This document shows, piece by piece, positions 17,569 to 27,042 of a stretch of 64,000 nucleotides of DNA. Location of the stretch: assembly GCA_016704435.1 (NCBI GenBank), contig JADJAB010000006.1, positions 62,001 through 126,000 on the forward strand, read 5' to 3'. The position numbers and the translations under genes were made by a program. The notes below the pieces were generated by a model that was not told the DNA's origin, made no database searches, and was given only the letters and a program-made list of their open reading frames with translations. Every line of letters begins with the position of its first letter. The first letter of the stretch is position 1. Source of the stretch: Rhodobacter sp. GTDB taxonomy: Bacteria > Pseudomonadota > Alphaproteobacteria > Rhodobacterales > Rhodobacteraceae.

Positions 17569-18537
17569 ATGAGCGGTCTTCTGCCCTTGCTGGACGATGT
17601 GGCGGCGCTGGCCAAGGTCGCGGCGGCCTCGGTCGATGACATTGCGGCGGCGGCGGCCAAGGCGGGGGCCAAGGCGGCCGGGGTGGTGATCGACGATGCA
17701 GCCGTCACGCCGAAATACGTCCACGGGTTCGAAGCCGACCGCGAATTGCCGATCATCTGGCGAATCGCGCTGGGGTCGGTGAAGAACAAGCTGATCATTC
17801 TGCTGCCGGGCCTTCTGGTGCTGAACTGGGTGTTTCCGGCGGCGATCACGCCGCTGCTGATGCTGGGCGGCTGCTATCTGTGCTTCGAGGGCGCCGAGAA
17901 GGTGTTTCATGCCCTCGCGCCCCATGCCGATGAAAAGGTCGAGGCGGATTTCGACACTGAAGACCCGGCCCATCTGGAAGAGGAAAAGGTGGCTGGCGCC
18001 ATCAAGACCGATTTCATTCTGTCGGCCGAGATCATGACCATCGCGCTGGCGACGGTGGAAAGCCCCAGCTTCGTGATGCAGGCGATCACCCTTGCCGTGG
18101 TCGGGGTGTTCATCACCGCGTTGGTCTATGGCGCGGTGGCGCTGATCGTGAAGATGGACGACATCGGGCTGCATCTGGCCGCGACCGGGCAAACCGGGGC
18201 AGGGCGGTCCTTCGGGCGCGGTCTGGTGGTGGCGATGCCGAAGGTGATGACGGTGCTGTCCACAGTGGGCACGGCGGCGATGCTGTGGGTCGGCGGCTCG
18301 ATCGTGCTGCACGGGCTGGAGGCGACGCATCTCTGGCCCTGGCCCTATGCGCAGATTCACCACGTCGCGGTCGCGGTCGCGGCGGCCGATGCCGTGGCTG
18401 CGGCGCGGGGGTTCGTGGAATGGGCAGTGACGGCGACGCTGGACGGGGTGGTCGGGCTGGCGCTTGGGCTGCTGCTGATTCCGCTGGCGACGCGGGTGGT
18501 GGGGCCGCTCTGGGCCGCCGTCACCGAAAAGAAATAG
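17569..18537 (+). CDS. DUF808 (YedI-like) membrane protein
   Basis: 322-aa polytopic inner-membrane protein. The start MSGLLPLLDDVAALAKVAAA with an Ala-rich amphipathic region and VIDDAAVTPKYVHGF is characteristic of DUF808. Hydrophobic segments follow at about residues 78-105, 165-195, 225-250 and 285-312. AAGGAGG is 17 nt before the ATG. Function of the family is unknown. It is divergent from gap2, with operator-like repeats between them, so co-regulation with central carbon metabolism is possible. Confidence 0.85.
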   Translation: MSGLLPLLDDVAALAKVAAASVDDIAAAAAKAGAKAAGVVIDDAAVTPKYVHGFEADRELPIIWRIALGSVKNKLIILLPGLLVLNWVFPAAITPLLMLGGCYLCFEGAEKVFHALAPHADEKVEADFDTEDPAHLEEEKVAGAIKTDFILSAEIMTIALATVESPSFVMQAITLAVVGVFITALVYGAVALIVKMDDIGLHLAATGQTGAGRSFGRGLVVAMPKVMTVLSTVGTAAMLWVGGSIVLHGLEATHLWPWPYAQIHHVAVAVAAADAVAAARGFVEWAVTATLDGVVGLALGLLLIPLATRVVGPLWAAVTEKK

Positions 18538-18559
18538 GCCGCACACCCGGCGCGGCCCA

Positions 18560-18577
18560 GATTCCTTCGAAGAAATT
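18560..18577. repeat. AATTCCTTCGAAGGAATT-like palindrome at the 3' end of DUF808
   Basis: Imperfect palindrome centred on CTTCGAAG, with arms ATTCCTTC and GAAGAAAT. It resembles the perfect palindrome after ccmE (34069-34090) and lies between convergent DUF808 and tkt stops. Confidence 0.4.
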
Positions 18578-18586
18578 CGTGGCGCC

Positions 18587-20601
18587 CTACAGCAGCGCCA
18601 TCGCGGCGGCCACCGTAGCCTCGGCGGTGATGCCGAACTCCTTGTAAAGTCTGTCATAGGGGGCCGAGGCGCCAAAGGTCGACATGCCGATGAAGGCCGC
18701 CTTTGCCTCGCGTCCGCGTTCTGCGAAAAGCCAGCGGTCCCAGCCTTGCCGCACGCCTGCCTCTATTGCCACCCGCACGGCACCGGCGGGCAGCACCTTC
18801 TTGCGATACGCCTCGTCCTGGGCCGCGAACAGCTCCATCGACGGCATCGAGACCACGCGGGTGCCGACCCCAGTCGCCTCCAGCGCCTCACGCGCGGCCA
18901 TGGCGATCTCTACCTCCGACCCGGTGGCGATCAGGATCACCTTGCGCTTCCCCGTCGCCTCGGCCAGCACATAGGCACCCTTCGCGCTCAGGTTCTGGCC
19001 GGTGTGGGTCTTGCGCATGGGCGCCAGGTTCTGCCGGCTCAGCGCCATGACCGAGGGCGTGGATTTCTGGCTGAATGCCACTTCCCAGCACTCCGCCACT
19101 TCGACCAGATCGGCCGGGCGCAGCACCAGCGTGTTGGGTGTGGCGCGCGAGATCGCCAGATGTTCGACCGGCTGGTGGGTCGGGCCATCCTCGCCCAGGC
19201 CGATGCTGTCATGTGTCATCACATAAACCACCGGAATACCCATCAGCGCCGACAGCCGCATCGCGGGGCGGGCGTAGTCGGTGAAGGCCATGAAGGTGCC
19301 GGAATAGGGCCGGATGCCGCCATGCAGGGCCATGCCGTTCATCGCCGCCGCCATGCCATGTTCGCGGATGCCGTAATAGACATAGCGGCCCTTGCGGTCT
19401 TCGGCGGTGAAGACCCCCAGATCGGCGGTCTTGGTGTTGTTCGAGCCGGTCAGGTCGGCCGAGCCGCCGATGGTCTCCGGCACAACCGGGTTGACCACCG
19501 CCAGCACCTTTTCCGAGGCCGAGCGGGTGGCCAGTTTTACCGGTGCTTCCACCGCCGCCTTCTTCACCGCGCGGATGACCGAGACCAGCTTGGCCGGCAC
19601 CTCGCCCGAGAGCATCCGCTCGAACTCGGCCCGCTTGGCACCGGGCAGGGCGGCCAGACGGCCTTCCCACGCGGCCCGTGCCTGCGCGCCCCTGACGCCC
19701 AGCGATTCCCACCAGGCCTTCACGTCCTTCGGCACTTCGAACGGGCCACCCTTCCAGCCATAGGCGGCCTTCGCGGCCTCAAGCTGCGCCTTGTCGGTCA
19801 GCGCGCCATGGCCCTTCGAGGTGTCCTGCGCGGCGTGACCCAGCGCGATATGCGTCTTGCAGGCCACCATCGCCGGGGCGGGGCTGGCCTTGGCGGCCAC
19901 CAGGGCGCGGTCGATTTCTTCGGGGTCGTGGCCGTCACATTCGAACACATCCCAGCCACTGGCCGCAAAGCGCGCCTTCTGGTCGGTCACGTCCGACAGC
20001 GCGACCTTGCCGTCGATGGTGATGCCGTTGTCGTCCCACAGGACGATCAGCCGCGACAGCTTCTGCCGGCCGGCGATGCCGATCGCCTCCTGGCAAATGC
20101 CTTCCATCAGGCAGCCATCGCCGGCGATGACCCAGGTGAAATGGTCCTGCACCTTTCGCCCTAGCGGGCCCGCAGGTTCTCCTCGGCCATGGCAAAGCCG
20201 ACGGCATTGGCGATACCCTGCCCCAGGGGCCCGGTGGTGGTCTCGACCCCCGAGACATGGCCATACTCCGGGTGCCCCGCCGTGATCGCGCCCCATTGGC
20301 GGAAAGCCTTGATCTGCTCCAGCGTCACATCCGCGTAGCCGGTGAGATGCAGCAGCGCATAGATCAGCATCGAGCCATGCCCCGCCGACAGGATGAACCG
20401 GTCGCGGTCCGGCCAGCGCGGCGCCTTGGGGTCGAACTTCAGATGGTTCGCAAAGAGCACCGTCGCCACATCCGCCATGCCCATCGGCATGCCCGAATGG
20501 CCGGAATTCGCGGCGGCGACCGCATCCAGCGTCAGGGCGCGGATCGCGGTGGCGTGCATCCAGTGATCGGGGTGGCGGGCGCGAAGCGTGTCGATGTCCA
20601 T
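18587..20601 (-). CDS. tkt: Transketolase (reads across a frameshift near 20163)
   Basis: Thiamine diphosphate enzyme that moves two-carbon ketol units in the pentose phosphate and Calvin pathways. The N-terminal part starts MDIDTLRARHPDHWMHATAI and contains SGHSGMPMGMAD. The ThDP signature GDGCLMEGICQEA is just after the break, and the C-terminal half holds YYGIREHGMAAAMNGMALHG and THDSIGLGEDGPTHQP. In the first frame a stop interrupts EENLRAR at 20161-20163; the next frame resumes at GRKVQDHFTWV, so one base is missing. Total length about 671 residues is normal. Convergent with DUF808. Confidence 0.93.
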
Positions 20602-20815
20602 GGGGCATGATCCTCTGGCGGCTAGGGTGCTGTTGCCTTGCGCTTAAAGGCGGCGGCAGGCAAGATCAAGCGCGTCCCCCAAGGCCTTGGGAAGAAAGAC
20701 AAGACGCATCCGGGCGGTTTGCGGTTAAGATGCGGCAAGGCCGCCGAGGAGGCGATTCGCGGTGGCCGGTCAAGGGGCGGGAACAGGCCCGGCACGGCAC
20801 CGGAAGGGGCAGGGG

Positions 20816-21347
20816 ATGCAACAGATCACGGAACTTGAACGGCGGATCAGTGCCGCGCTGGAGCGGGTCGGCAAGGGGTTGGACAAGCTGTCGTCCCGCG
20901 GCGCTCCTTTGGGCCCCGGCCCCGGCCCCGGCACCTGCAGCGCCGCCGCCGGTCTCGACGGGTGCCGAGGATGCCGCGACCCTGCGCGCGCAACTGGAAG
21001 AAGAGCGCACCGCTACCGCCCAGTTGCAGGAGCGGCTGAAGGCGGTGAAGGACAAGGATTTGATCGTCCAGTCGCAACTGCAGGAAAAGATAGAGAAAAT
21101 GACCCGCCAACTGGATGTCCAGGGGCTGGAGCTGCAGCGCATGCGGCGCACCTCGGTCACCTTGCGCGAGCAGTTGCGCCAGCTGCGCGAGGCGCAGGAG
21201 GCGGGGCTGGCCGAGCCGCATCTGCTGAACAAGGCGATGCTGGCCGAACTGGACGCGCTGCGCGCCACCCGGCTTTCGGAAATGGCCGAGCTGGATGAAA
21301 TCTCGGCGGCGCTGGACGCCCATCTGACGGAGGCCGAGCATGCCTGA
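20816..21347 (+). CDS. Coiled-coil protein encoded just before zapA (frameshifted near 20900)
   Basis: Starts MQQITELERRISAALERVGK after AGGGG, then a Pro/Ala-rich linker, then a long heptad-like coiled coil (ATLRAQLEEERTATAQLQER onward, to the C-terminus). The two parts are in different frames; the switch lies at about 20895-20910 in a CCC/GGCCCC-rich stretch, so a one-base error is likely. About 177 residues. The stop overlaps the zapA start (ATGCCTGA). Location and coiled coil suggest a cell-division accessory protein working with ZapA (inference); I have no family name for it. Confidence 0.72.
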
Positions 21348-21714
21348 TCTGGAAATCACCGTCGGCGGCAGGCCCTTCCTGGTGTCGTGCCAGCCCGGCG
21401 AAGAGCACTTCCTGCGCGCCGCCGCCGCCATGCTGGATGCCGAGGCGCAGCCGCTGATTGCGGCGATGGGACGGCTGCCGGAATCCAAGATGCTGCTGAT
21501 GGCGGGGTTGATGCTGGCCGACAAGACTGCCGCGGTCGAGGACGAGAACCGCCAGTTGAAGGCCCGTCTGGCCGAGATCGAGGCCCGCCCGGCGCCACAG
21601 GCGCAGAAAGTGGAAGTGCCGGTCATTCCGCCGCAAGTCACCGAAACCCTTGCCGAAATCGCCGCACGCGCCGAGGCACTGGCCGAGCGGGTCGAGGAGA
21701 AGGCCGGCACATGA
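21340..21714 (+). CDS. zapA: Cell division protein ZapA
   Basis: 124-aa FtsZ-ring-associated protein. It starts MPDLEITVGGRPFLVSCQPG; the N-terminal ITVGGR/EEHFLRAAAAMLD block and the following helix LMAGLMLADKTAAVEDENRQ are typical of ZapA. A coiled coil runs to the C-terminus. ZapA dimers crosslink FtsZ filaments at midcell. It overlaps the upstream coiled-coil gene by 8 nt, so the two are co-translated. Confidence 0.88.
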   Translation: MPDLEITVGGRPFLVSCQPGEEHFLRAAAAMLDAEAQPLIAAMGRLPESKMLLMAGLMLADKTAAVEDENRQLKARLAEIEARPAPQAQKVEVPVIPPQVTETLAEIAARAEALAERVEEKAGT

Positions 21715-21770
21715 TCCGCGCTGCCGGCGGCTTCCAACACCAAGGCCCTTCGCCAGAGGGCGACGGCCCC

Positions 21771-21794
21771 GGGCGGGGGGGAGGGGGGGGGGGG
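21771..21794 (+). repeat. Poly-G tract after zapA
   Basis: GGGC, then a 7-G run, an A, then 12 G in a row (21783-21794). It lies in the 142-nt non-coding gap between convergent zapA and the glutaredoxin gene, flanked by two copies of CCTTCGCCAGA (starting near 21748 and 21805). The exact run lengths are likely unreliable. Confidence 0.6.
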
Positions 21795-21856
21795 TCGTCC
21801 GAGTGCCTTCGCCAGAAGTGGCTACGCGCCGGCCGCCAGAGCCGCCCCGGCGATCG

Positions 21857-22217
21857 TCAACCGTTGGCTTCGCGGATCTTGTCGGCGGCTTCCTTGTCGA
21901 ATTTCACGCCCTTGGTCTGAAACAGCGTGTCCAGCTCTCCCGACAGGGTCATCTCGGTGACGATGTCGCAGCCGCCGACGAATTCGCCCTTGACGTAGAG
22001 CTGCGGCACGGTCGGCCAGTCGGAGAAATCCTTGATCCCCTGGCGAACGTCAGGGTCGGCCAGCACGTTCACATCGGCAAAGTCGACGCCCATGAAGTTC
22101 AGCACCCCCGCCACGCGGCTGGAAAAGCCGCATTGCGGCATCGCCTTGGTGCCCTTTCATGAACAGCACTACGTCATTCCTGGTGATCGTATCGCGGATA
22201 TCGTCTTCAGCGCTCAT
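21857..22217 (-). CDS. grxD: Grx4-type monothiol glutaredoxin (frameshift near 22155)
   Basis: Monothiol CGFS glutaredoxin that carries [2Fe-2S] clusters and works with BolA in iron sensing and Fe-S delivery. The N-terminus MSAEDDIRDTITRNDVVLFM ends at FMKG; after one extra G near 22155 the frame resumes at TKAMPQCGFSSRVAGVLNFM with the CGFS motif, and continues through WPTVPQLYVKGEFVGGCDI (glutathione/cluster-binding TVP and GGCD motifs). About 119 residues, standard for the family. The 361-nt span is one base more than a whole number of codons, consistent with an insertion. bolA lies 12 nt upstream. Confidence 0.92.
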
Positions 22218-22229
22218 GTCTTTTCCCTT

Positions 22230-22472
22230 TCAGTCCGGCGCCTTGGTGGTCAGCGCCAGTGCGTGCAATTCACCCTGCGCGCCGTCCATCCTGCCCTTCA
22301 GGCTGGCATAGACCGCGCGCTGCTGCTGGACCCGGTTCATCCCCCGGAACGACTCGTCGATGACTTCGGCCGCCCAATGGTTGCCGTCGCCCACCGTGTC
22401 GATCACGGTGATCTGCGCCTGCGGGAAAGCGGCGCGGATCAGCGTCTCGATATCCTTGCCTTCCATCGCCAT
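22230..22472 (-). CDS. bolA: BolA family protein
   Basis: 80-aa BolA/YrbA-like protein, start MAMEGKDIETLIRAAFPQAQ. The class II KH-like fold is evident from DGNHWAAEVIDESFRGMNRVQQQRAVYASL, with the conserved His of the Fe-S ligand region (NHWA). It lies directly upstream of the CGFS glutaredoxin on the same strand, the standard Grx4-BolA pair whose heterodimer binds a [2Fe-2S] cluster. The longer frame to 22700 overlaps the GNAT gene and is rejected. Confidence 0.9.
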   Translation of the reverse strand: MAMEGKDIETLIRAAFPQAQITVIDTVGDGNHWAAEVIDESFRGMNRVQQQRAVYASLKGRMDGAQGELHALALTTKAPD

Positions 22473-22551
22473 CGGCTGGCCTCCCCGGCGTGTTTCCGTG
22501 TCCGTCACCGGCAAAGATGTATGCCGCAGGGCAGGGGGCCGCAAGGGCAGA

Positions 22552-23016
22552 TCAACCCCCTGCTGCGGTCCATTCGTCGCGCAGGATGGCGAAGGCGTGG
22601 CAATCTTCCCAAATGCCGGCGCGCAGCCAGCAGTGCCGCATGGTGCCCTCGCGCTGCAACCCGGCGGCGGCAAAGGCGGCCAGGGCAGCCTCGTTGTCAT
22701 GCGCTATGTCGCAAAACAGACGGTGCGCGGACATGTCACGAAACGCCACGTCCAGCGCGGCCCGGATCAGCGCGCGGCCTTCGCCCCGGCCCGGAGAGGT
22801 GACGGCAAGGTTCATCAGGTTGACCACCTGCGGATAGGCAAGTTCCAGCACCGCAAAGCCCGCGAATCCGCCCCGATCCCAGACCATGACGCGGTTTTCC
22901 GGCGCGGCGCACTGCGTCGCCAGCCAGCCCTCGTCCTGCCCGAGCAACTGCATCGGATGCGCAGCGATCAGCGCCGCGATCCGGGGCAGGTCACCCGCCT
23001 CGGCGCGGCGCAGCAT
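22552..23016 (-). CDS. GNAT family N-acetyltransferase
   Basis: 154-aa protein with the GNAT fold: an N-terminal MLRRAEAGDLPRIAALIAAH, the acetyl-CoA-binding loop in LAVTSPGRGEGRALIRAAL (about residues 70-88, Q/RxxGxG/A-like) and a C-terminal NEAALAAFAAAGLQREGTMR motif, as in RimJ/RimL-type enzymes. Substrate unknown. Its start overlaps the purL stop (ATGA), so it is translationally coupled to purL. Confidence 0.85.
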   Translation of the reverse strand: MLRRAEAGDLPRIAALIAAHPMQLLGQDEGWLATQCAAPENRVMVWDRGGFAGFAVLELAYPQVVNLMNLAVTSPGRGEGRALIRAALDVAFRDMSAHRLFCDIAHDNEAALAAFAAAGLQREGTMRHCWLRAGIWEDCHAFAILRDEWTAAGG

Positions 23017-25178
23017 CAGACGCCCAGAGTCGCCGCAAAGGCACCGCGATAAATCGCGGCGAGTTCTGCCAGCGGGGCGGCGTCGGTGCCCAGCGTCACC
23101 TTGCTGCCGCCGAACTGGCCGACCAGCGCCAGATGCACCCCCGCCACCTTGGCCGCCGCCTGCAACCCGGCCAGCGATTCCTGCGGCACCGCCAGAAGGT
23201 AGCGCGCCTGATCCTCGCCGAAGAGAAAGCCGATGTCCTCGCTGTCGATCCAGAGCCCGGTCTTCGCGCCCTCGGCCATCTCGAATCCCGCCAGCGCCAG
23301 CCCGCCGTCGGACAGGTCCGAGCAGGCGCGGAAGGATTTGCGGTTGGCGCGGATGAATTCGCCATGCAGCCGCTCGGCCGACAGATCGACCGGCGGCGCA
23401 TCTCCCGCCTCGATCCCGAACGCCTCGGCCAGAAGCGCGGACTGGCCCAGATGGCCGTTGGCATGGCCGACCATCACAGCCAGATCGCCCTCGACAGGAC
23501 GACCCGCAATCAGATCGTCCAGGCTTTTCAGCAGCCCCACCGCCCCGATGGTCGGCGTTGGCAGGATGCCCTTGCCATCGGTCTCGTTGTAAAGGCTGAC
23601 GTTGCCCGACACGATCGGCATGTCCAGGGCCTCGCAGGCGGCCCCGATGCCTTTCAGCGCGCCGACGAACTGGCCCATGATCTCGGGCTTTTCAGGGTTG
23701 CCGAAGTTCAGGTTGTCGGTGGTGGCCAGCGGCAGGGCGCCCACCGCGCAAAGGTTGCGCCAGGCCTCGGCCACCGCCTGCTTGCCGCCCTCGTAGGGGT
23801 TGGCCTTGACATAGCGCGGCGTCACGTCGCTGGTGAAGGCCAGCGCCTTGCCGGTGCCATGCACCCGCACCACGCCCGCCGAAAGACCCGGCGTCACCAC
23901 GGTATCGGCGCCGACCTGCGCGTCATATTGCTCGTAGACCCAGGCCTTGTGGGCGTAGGAGGGGCTGCCGATCAGCGCCTTCAACCCGGCAACCGGGCCA
24001 ATCTCAGGCAGCTCGCCCAAAGGAGCGGCCGCTGGGGTGTCCACCCAGGAGCGGTCGTATTCCGGCGCAGAGGACGACAGCTTCGACAACGGCAGATCGG
24101 CCTTAACCTCATTGCCGTGCAGGACCAGGAAGCGGTCTTCCGGGATTGTTTCGCCGACGATGGCGAAGTCGAGGTCCCATTTGACGAAGATCGCCCGCGC
24201 CTCTGCCTCCATCTCGGGGCGGAGCACCATCAGCATGCGTTCCTGAGACTCCGACAGCATCATTTCATAGGCGGTCATATGGGTTTCGCGCTGCGGCACG
24301 TCATCCAGTTGCAGCTTGATGCCAAGCCCGCCCTTGTCGCCCATCTCGACCGCAGAACAGGTCAGCCCCGCCGCGCCCATGTCCTGGATGGAAATGACGG
24401 CGCCCGAGGCCATCAGCTCAAGGCAGGCTTCCAGCAGCCGCTTTTCGGTGAAGGGGTCGCCGACCTGCACGGTCGGGCGTTTTTCCTCGATGGTGTCGTC
24501 GAATTCGGCCGAGGCCATGGTGGCGCCGCCCACTCCGTCGCGCCCCGTCTTGGCGCCCAGATAGACCACCGGCATGCCGACGCCCGAGGCGGCGGAGTAG
24601 AAGATCTTGTCGGTATCGGCCAGACCGGCGGCAAAGGCATTGACCAGGCAATTGCCGTTGTAGCTGCGGTGAAACCGCACTTCACCGCCCACCGTCGGCA
24701 CGCCGAAAGCATTGCCATAGCTGCCGACGCCTTCGACCACACCCTTCACCAGATGGGCGGTCTTGGGGTGGTCGGGCAGCCCGAAGGACAGCGAGTTCAT
24801 CGCCGCGATGGGCCGCGCGCCCATGGTGAAGACATCGCGCAGGATGCCGCCGACGCCAGTTGCGGCGCCCTGATGCGGCTCGATGTAGGAGGGGTGGTTG
24901 TGGCTTTCCATCTTGAAGACCACCGCCTGGCCGTCACCGATGTCGACGACGCCGGCATTCTCGCCCGGCCCGCAAATGACCTGCGGGCCCTTGGTCGGCA
25001 ACTTGCGCAGATGGATCTTGGACGACTTGTAAGAGCAATGCTCGTTCCACATCGCCGAAAAGATGCCGAGTTCGGTGAACGTCGGCTCTCGCCCGATGAT
25101 CTCCAGAAGCCGCTCGTATTCGTCGGGCTTCAGCCCATGGGCGGCGACAAGCTCGGGGGTGATGGCGGGCTCTGACAT
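23016..25178 (-). CDS. purL: Phosphoribosylformylglycinamidine synthase subunit PurL
   Basis: 720-aa small-type FGAM synthase of purine synthesis, which works with PurQ and PurS. I chose ATG 25178 (MSEPAITPELVAAHGLKPDE), where family similarity starts; the frame runs on to 25367 without it. Landmarks are MWNEHCSYKSSK, VFKMESHNHPSYIEP (ATP/Mg-binding, about residues 85-99), SIQDMGAAGLTCS and, in the second half, ATTDNLNFGNPEKPE and DLSDGGLALAGFEMA. No PurQ or PurS gene is in the window. Confidence 0.96.
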   Translation of the reverse strand: MSEPAITPELVAAHGLKPDEYERLLEIIGREPTFTELGIFSAMWNEHCSYKSSKIHLRKLPTKGPQVICGPGENAGVVDIGDGQAVVFKMESHNHPSYIEPHQGAATGVGGILRDVFTMGARPIAAMNSLSFGLPDHPKTAHLVKGVVEGVGSYGNAFGVPTVGGEVRFHRSYNGNCLVNAFAAGLADTDKIFYSAASGVGMPVVYLGAKTGRDGVGGATMASAEFDDTIEEKRPTVQVGDPFTEKRLLEACLELMASGAVISIQDMGAAGLTCSAVEMGDKGGLGIKLQLDDVPQRETHMTAYEMMLSESQERMLMVLRPEMEAEARAIFVKWDLDFAIVGETIPEDRFLVLHGNEVKADLPLSKLSSSAPEYDRSWVDTPAAAPLGELPEIGPVAGLKALIGSPSYAHKAWVYEQYDAQVGADTVVTPGLSAGVVRVHGTGKALAFTSDVTPRYVKANPYEGGKQAVAEAWRNLCAVGALPLATTDNLNFGNPEKPEIMGQFVGALKGIGAACEALDMPIVSGNVSLYNETDGKGILPTPTIGAVGLLKSLDDLIAGRPVEGDLAVMVGHANGHLGQSALLAEAFGIEAGDAPPVDLSAERLHGEFIRANRKSFRACSDLSDGGLALAGFEMAEGAKTGLWIDSEDIGFLFGEDQARYLLAVPQESLAGLQAAAKVAGVHLALVGQFGGSKVTLGTDAAPLAELAAIYRGAFAATLGV

Positions 25179-25384
25179 GGCATCCCTCTTGGCAGACGTG
25201 GCGGCGTCATATGCCAAAGGCCGGGCAAGGGCAAACCGCGCGCCCGCCCGGCGCCAAAATTTTTCCGTAGTGAAAATCTTGTGACCCGTCATGGCGGAAT
25301 GTCGAAATCCGCGCCGGGCCAGCGTCCTTGGTCTAGGATCACCGGAAATCCCGCCCGTGCTGCCCACCCTGGAAAGGACAAAAG

Positions 25385-25735
25385 ATGAGATACATGCTGA
25401 TCCTCTACGGCGACTCGGCGCTTGACCCTGCGCCCGACAGCCCCGAGTTCGGCCCCTGGATGGAAGAGTTCATGTCCTTGGGCACGCGGATGAAAGGCGT
25501 CGCCGGCATTCTGGCCGGCGAAGGGTTGCAGGGCGTCGAAACCGCCACCTGTCTGCGCACGCGCGGCGGCAAGGTGGAGACGATGGACGGCCCCTTTGCC
25601 GAGACGCGCGAGCAGCTGGGCGGGTTCTACCTGGTCGAGGCCGCCGATCTGGATGCCGCGTTGAAATTCGCGGCCGGAATCCCCATCGCCCGGACCGGCA
25701 CCGTCGACGTGCGCCCGGTGATGGACTATGGATGA
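25385..25735 (+). CDS. YciI-like DGPF-domain protein paired with an ECF sigma factor
   Basis: 116-aa protein with the ferredoxin-like YciI fold. It starts MRYMLILYGD and carries the signature MDGPFAETREQLGGFYLVEA (about residues 67-86), including the DGPF motif. Such proteins are regularly encoded beside ECF42-type sigma factors. GGAAAGG lies 9 nt before the ATG. It overlaps the sigma gene by 4 nt (GGATGACG), so translation is coupled. Its molecular role in signalling is unknown. Confidence 0.9.
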   Translation: MRYMLILYGDSALDPAPDSPEFGPWMEEFMSLGTRMKGVAGILAGEGLQGVETATCLRTRGGKVETMDGPFAETREQLGGFYLVEAADLDAALKFAAGIPIARTGTVDVRPVMDYG

Positions 25736-26950
25736 CGCCTTCGGATGCCCTGGAACAGGCGCTGCGCGCTGACCGGGGGCGGTTGGTGGCCGCCCTTGTC
25801 GCACGCACCGGCGATCTGCAGCGCGCCGAGGATGCGCTGCAGGAAGCCGCCGCTTCAGCGCTGGTGCATTGGGGCCGGTCGGGGGTGCCGTCCCACCCGC
25901 AGGGCTGGCTCTTGCGGGTGGCGCTGCGCAAGGCGATCGACGGATATCGTCGCGACGGCCGCGCCCGCGACCATGCCGATGCGATTCTCGCTCTGGCCGA
26001 GGATGAGGCGATGCTTGCCGTTCCCCCCGAGATCCCCGACGACCGGCTGCGCCTGATCTTCATCTGCTGCCACCCCGCGCTGGCCGCGAAATCCCGCGTG
26101 GCGCTGACGCTGCGCCTGCTGGGCGGCCTCACGACTGCCGAAATCGCCGGCGTCTTCCTTGATGACGAGCCGACGATGGGCCAGCGCCTCAGCCGTGCCA
26201 AGTCCAAGATCGCCGCCGCCGGAATCCCCTTCAAGGTGCCGGATCCCGAGGATTGGCACGACCGGCTGGCCGCGGTTCTGACGGTGATCTACCTGATCTT
26301 CACCCAAGGCCACGCCCTTGGCCCCGCCAGCCCGCGCGACCTGTGCGGTGAGGCGATCTTCCTTGCCCGGCTGGTGAACGGCCTGCTTCCCGACCAGCCC
26401 GAGATCGAGGGCTGCCTGGCGCTGCTGCTTCTGCCCCCACGCCCGCCGTGCCGCGCGGATCGGCCCCACGGGAGAAACCGTGCCGCTGACGGAGCAGGAC
26501 CGCAGCCTCTGGGATCACGCGATGATCGCGGATGGTCAGGCCGCGCTGGATCGCGCCCTTGCCCGCCGCGTGCCGGGGCCGTTCCAGATCAAGGCGGCCA
26601 TCGCGGCCCTGCACGCCGCCCAAGGCCTGCCCGACTGGCGACAGATCGCGGCGCTTTACGCCCGGTTGCATGACCATGAACCCAGCCCGGTCATACGGCT
26701 CAACCACGCCGTCGCGGTGGCCGAAGGACAGGGCGCGGCGGCAGGGCTGGCGCTGATCGAGCCGCTGGCCGGGGCGCTGGACGGCTATCAGCCGTTCCAC
26801 GCAGCAAGGGCCGAATACCTGGCCCGCACGGATCAGCCGCTTCGTGCCAGTGCCGCCTATGACCGCGCCATCGCCCTTGCGCCATCATCAGCCGACCGCG
26901 CCTTTCTGACAGCGCGCCGCGACCGCCTGCCCGCAAAACCGGCAGGTTGA
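25732..26950 (+). CDS. ECF42-type sigma factor with C-terminal TPR-like domain (frameshift near 26430)
   Basis: About 405 residues after correction. The sigma-2 region is near residues 10-75 (GDLQRAEDALQEAAASALVH; GWLLRVALRKAIDGYRRDGR). Sigma-4 is near 120-165 (LTLRLLGGLTTAEIAGVFL; MGQRLSRAKSKI). A long extension follows: DWHDRLAAVLTVIYLIF, LFHDQ-like region, then TPR-like helices (RLNHAVAVAEGQGAAAGLAL; AYDRAIALAPSSADRAF). The frame switches in CTGCCCCCACGCC at about 26428-26434; the second frame resumes with HARRAARIGPTGETVPL. The C-terminal TPR and the adjacent DGPF gene mark the ECF42 group, which lacks a classical anti-sigma factor. Confidence 0.88.
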
Positions 26951-27036
26951 AAAAAAGAGGCCGGACACAAGGTCCGGCCAAGTCCAACAGGGAGGTATGA
27001 GACGCTGAGAGAAACCTCAATCAGCGCCTCGAAACT
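26950..27036 (-). ncRNA. Candidate sRNA 1: stem-loop, CCUCCCUGU linker, terminator
   Basis: On the minus strand a 5' stem-loop (GAGGCGCTGA at 27030-27021 with TCAGCGTCTC at 27008-26999, nine pairs plus a G-U) is followed by an unpaired linker with CCTCCCTGT (26995-26987). A terminator closes it: GGCCGGAC (26979-26972) / GTCCGGCC (26966-26959), then TC and seven T. A heat-shock-sigma-like promoter lies just upstream (27043-27067). No ORF of useful length is inside. The CCUCCC segment could pair with Shine-Dalgarno regions. The same layout occurs at 59695-59805. Alternatively it is the processed 3' UTR of the LysR gene. Confidence 0.55.
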
Positions 27037-27042
27037 GCATTT

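Noticed and set aside
20607..20815. Possible gene before the zapA-linked coiled-coil gene
   Set aside because: The open frame here has no start with a ribosome-binding site and no similarity; the coiled-coil gene starts at ATG 20816.
26995..27008. Plus-strand GGGAGG-ATGAG small ORF
   Set aside because: The frame stops after three codons; the bases are better explained as the complement of the sRNA linker and stem.
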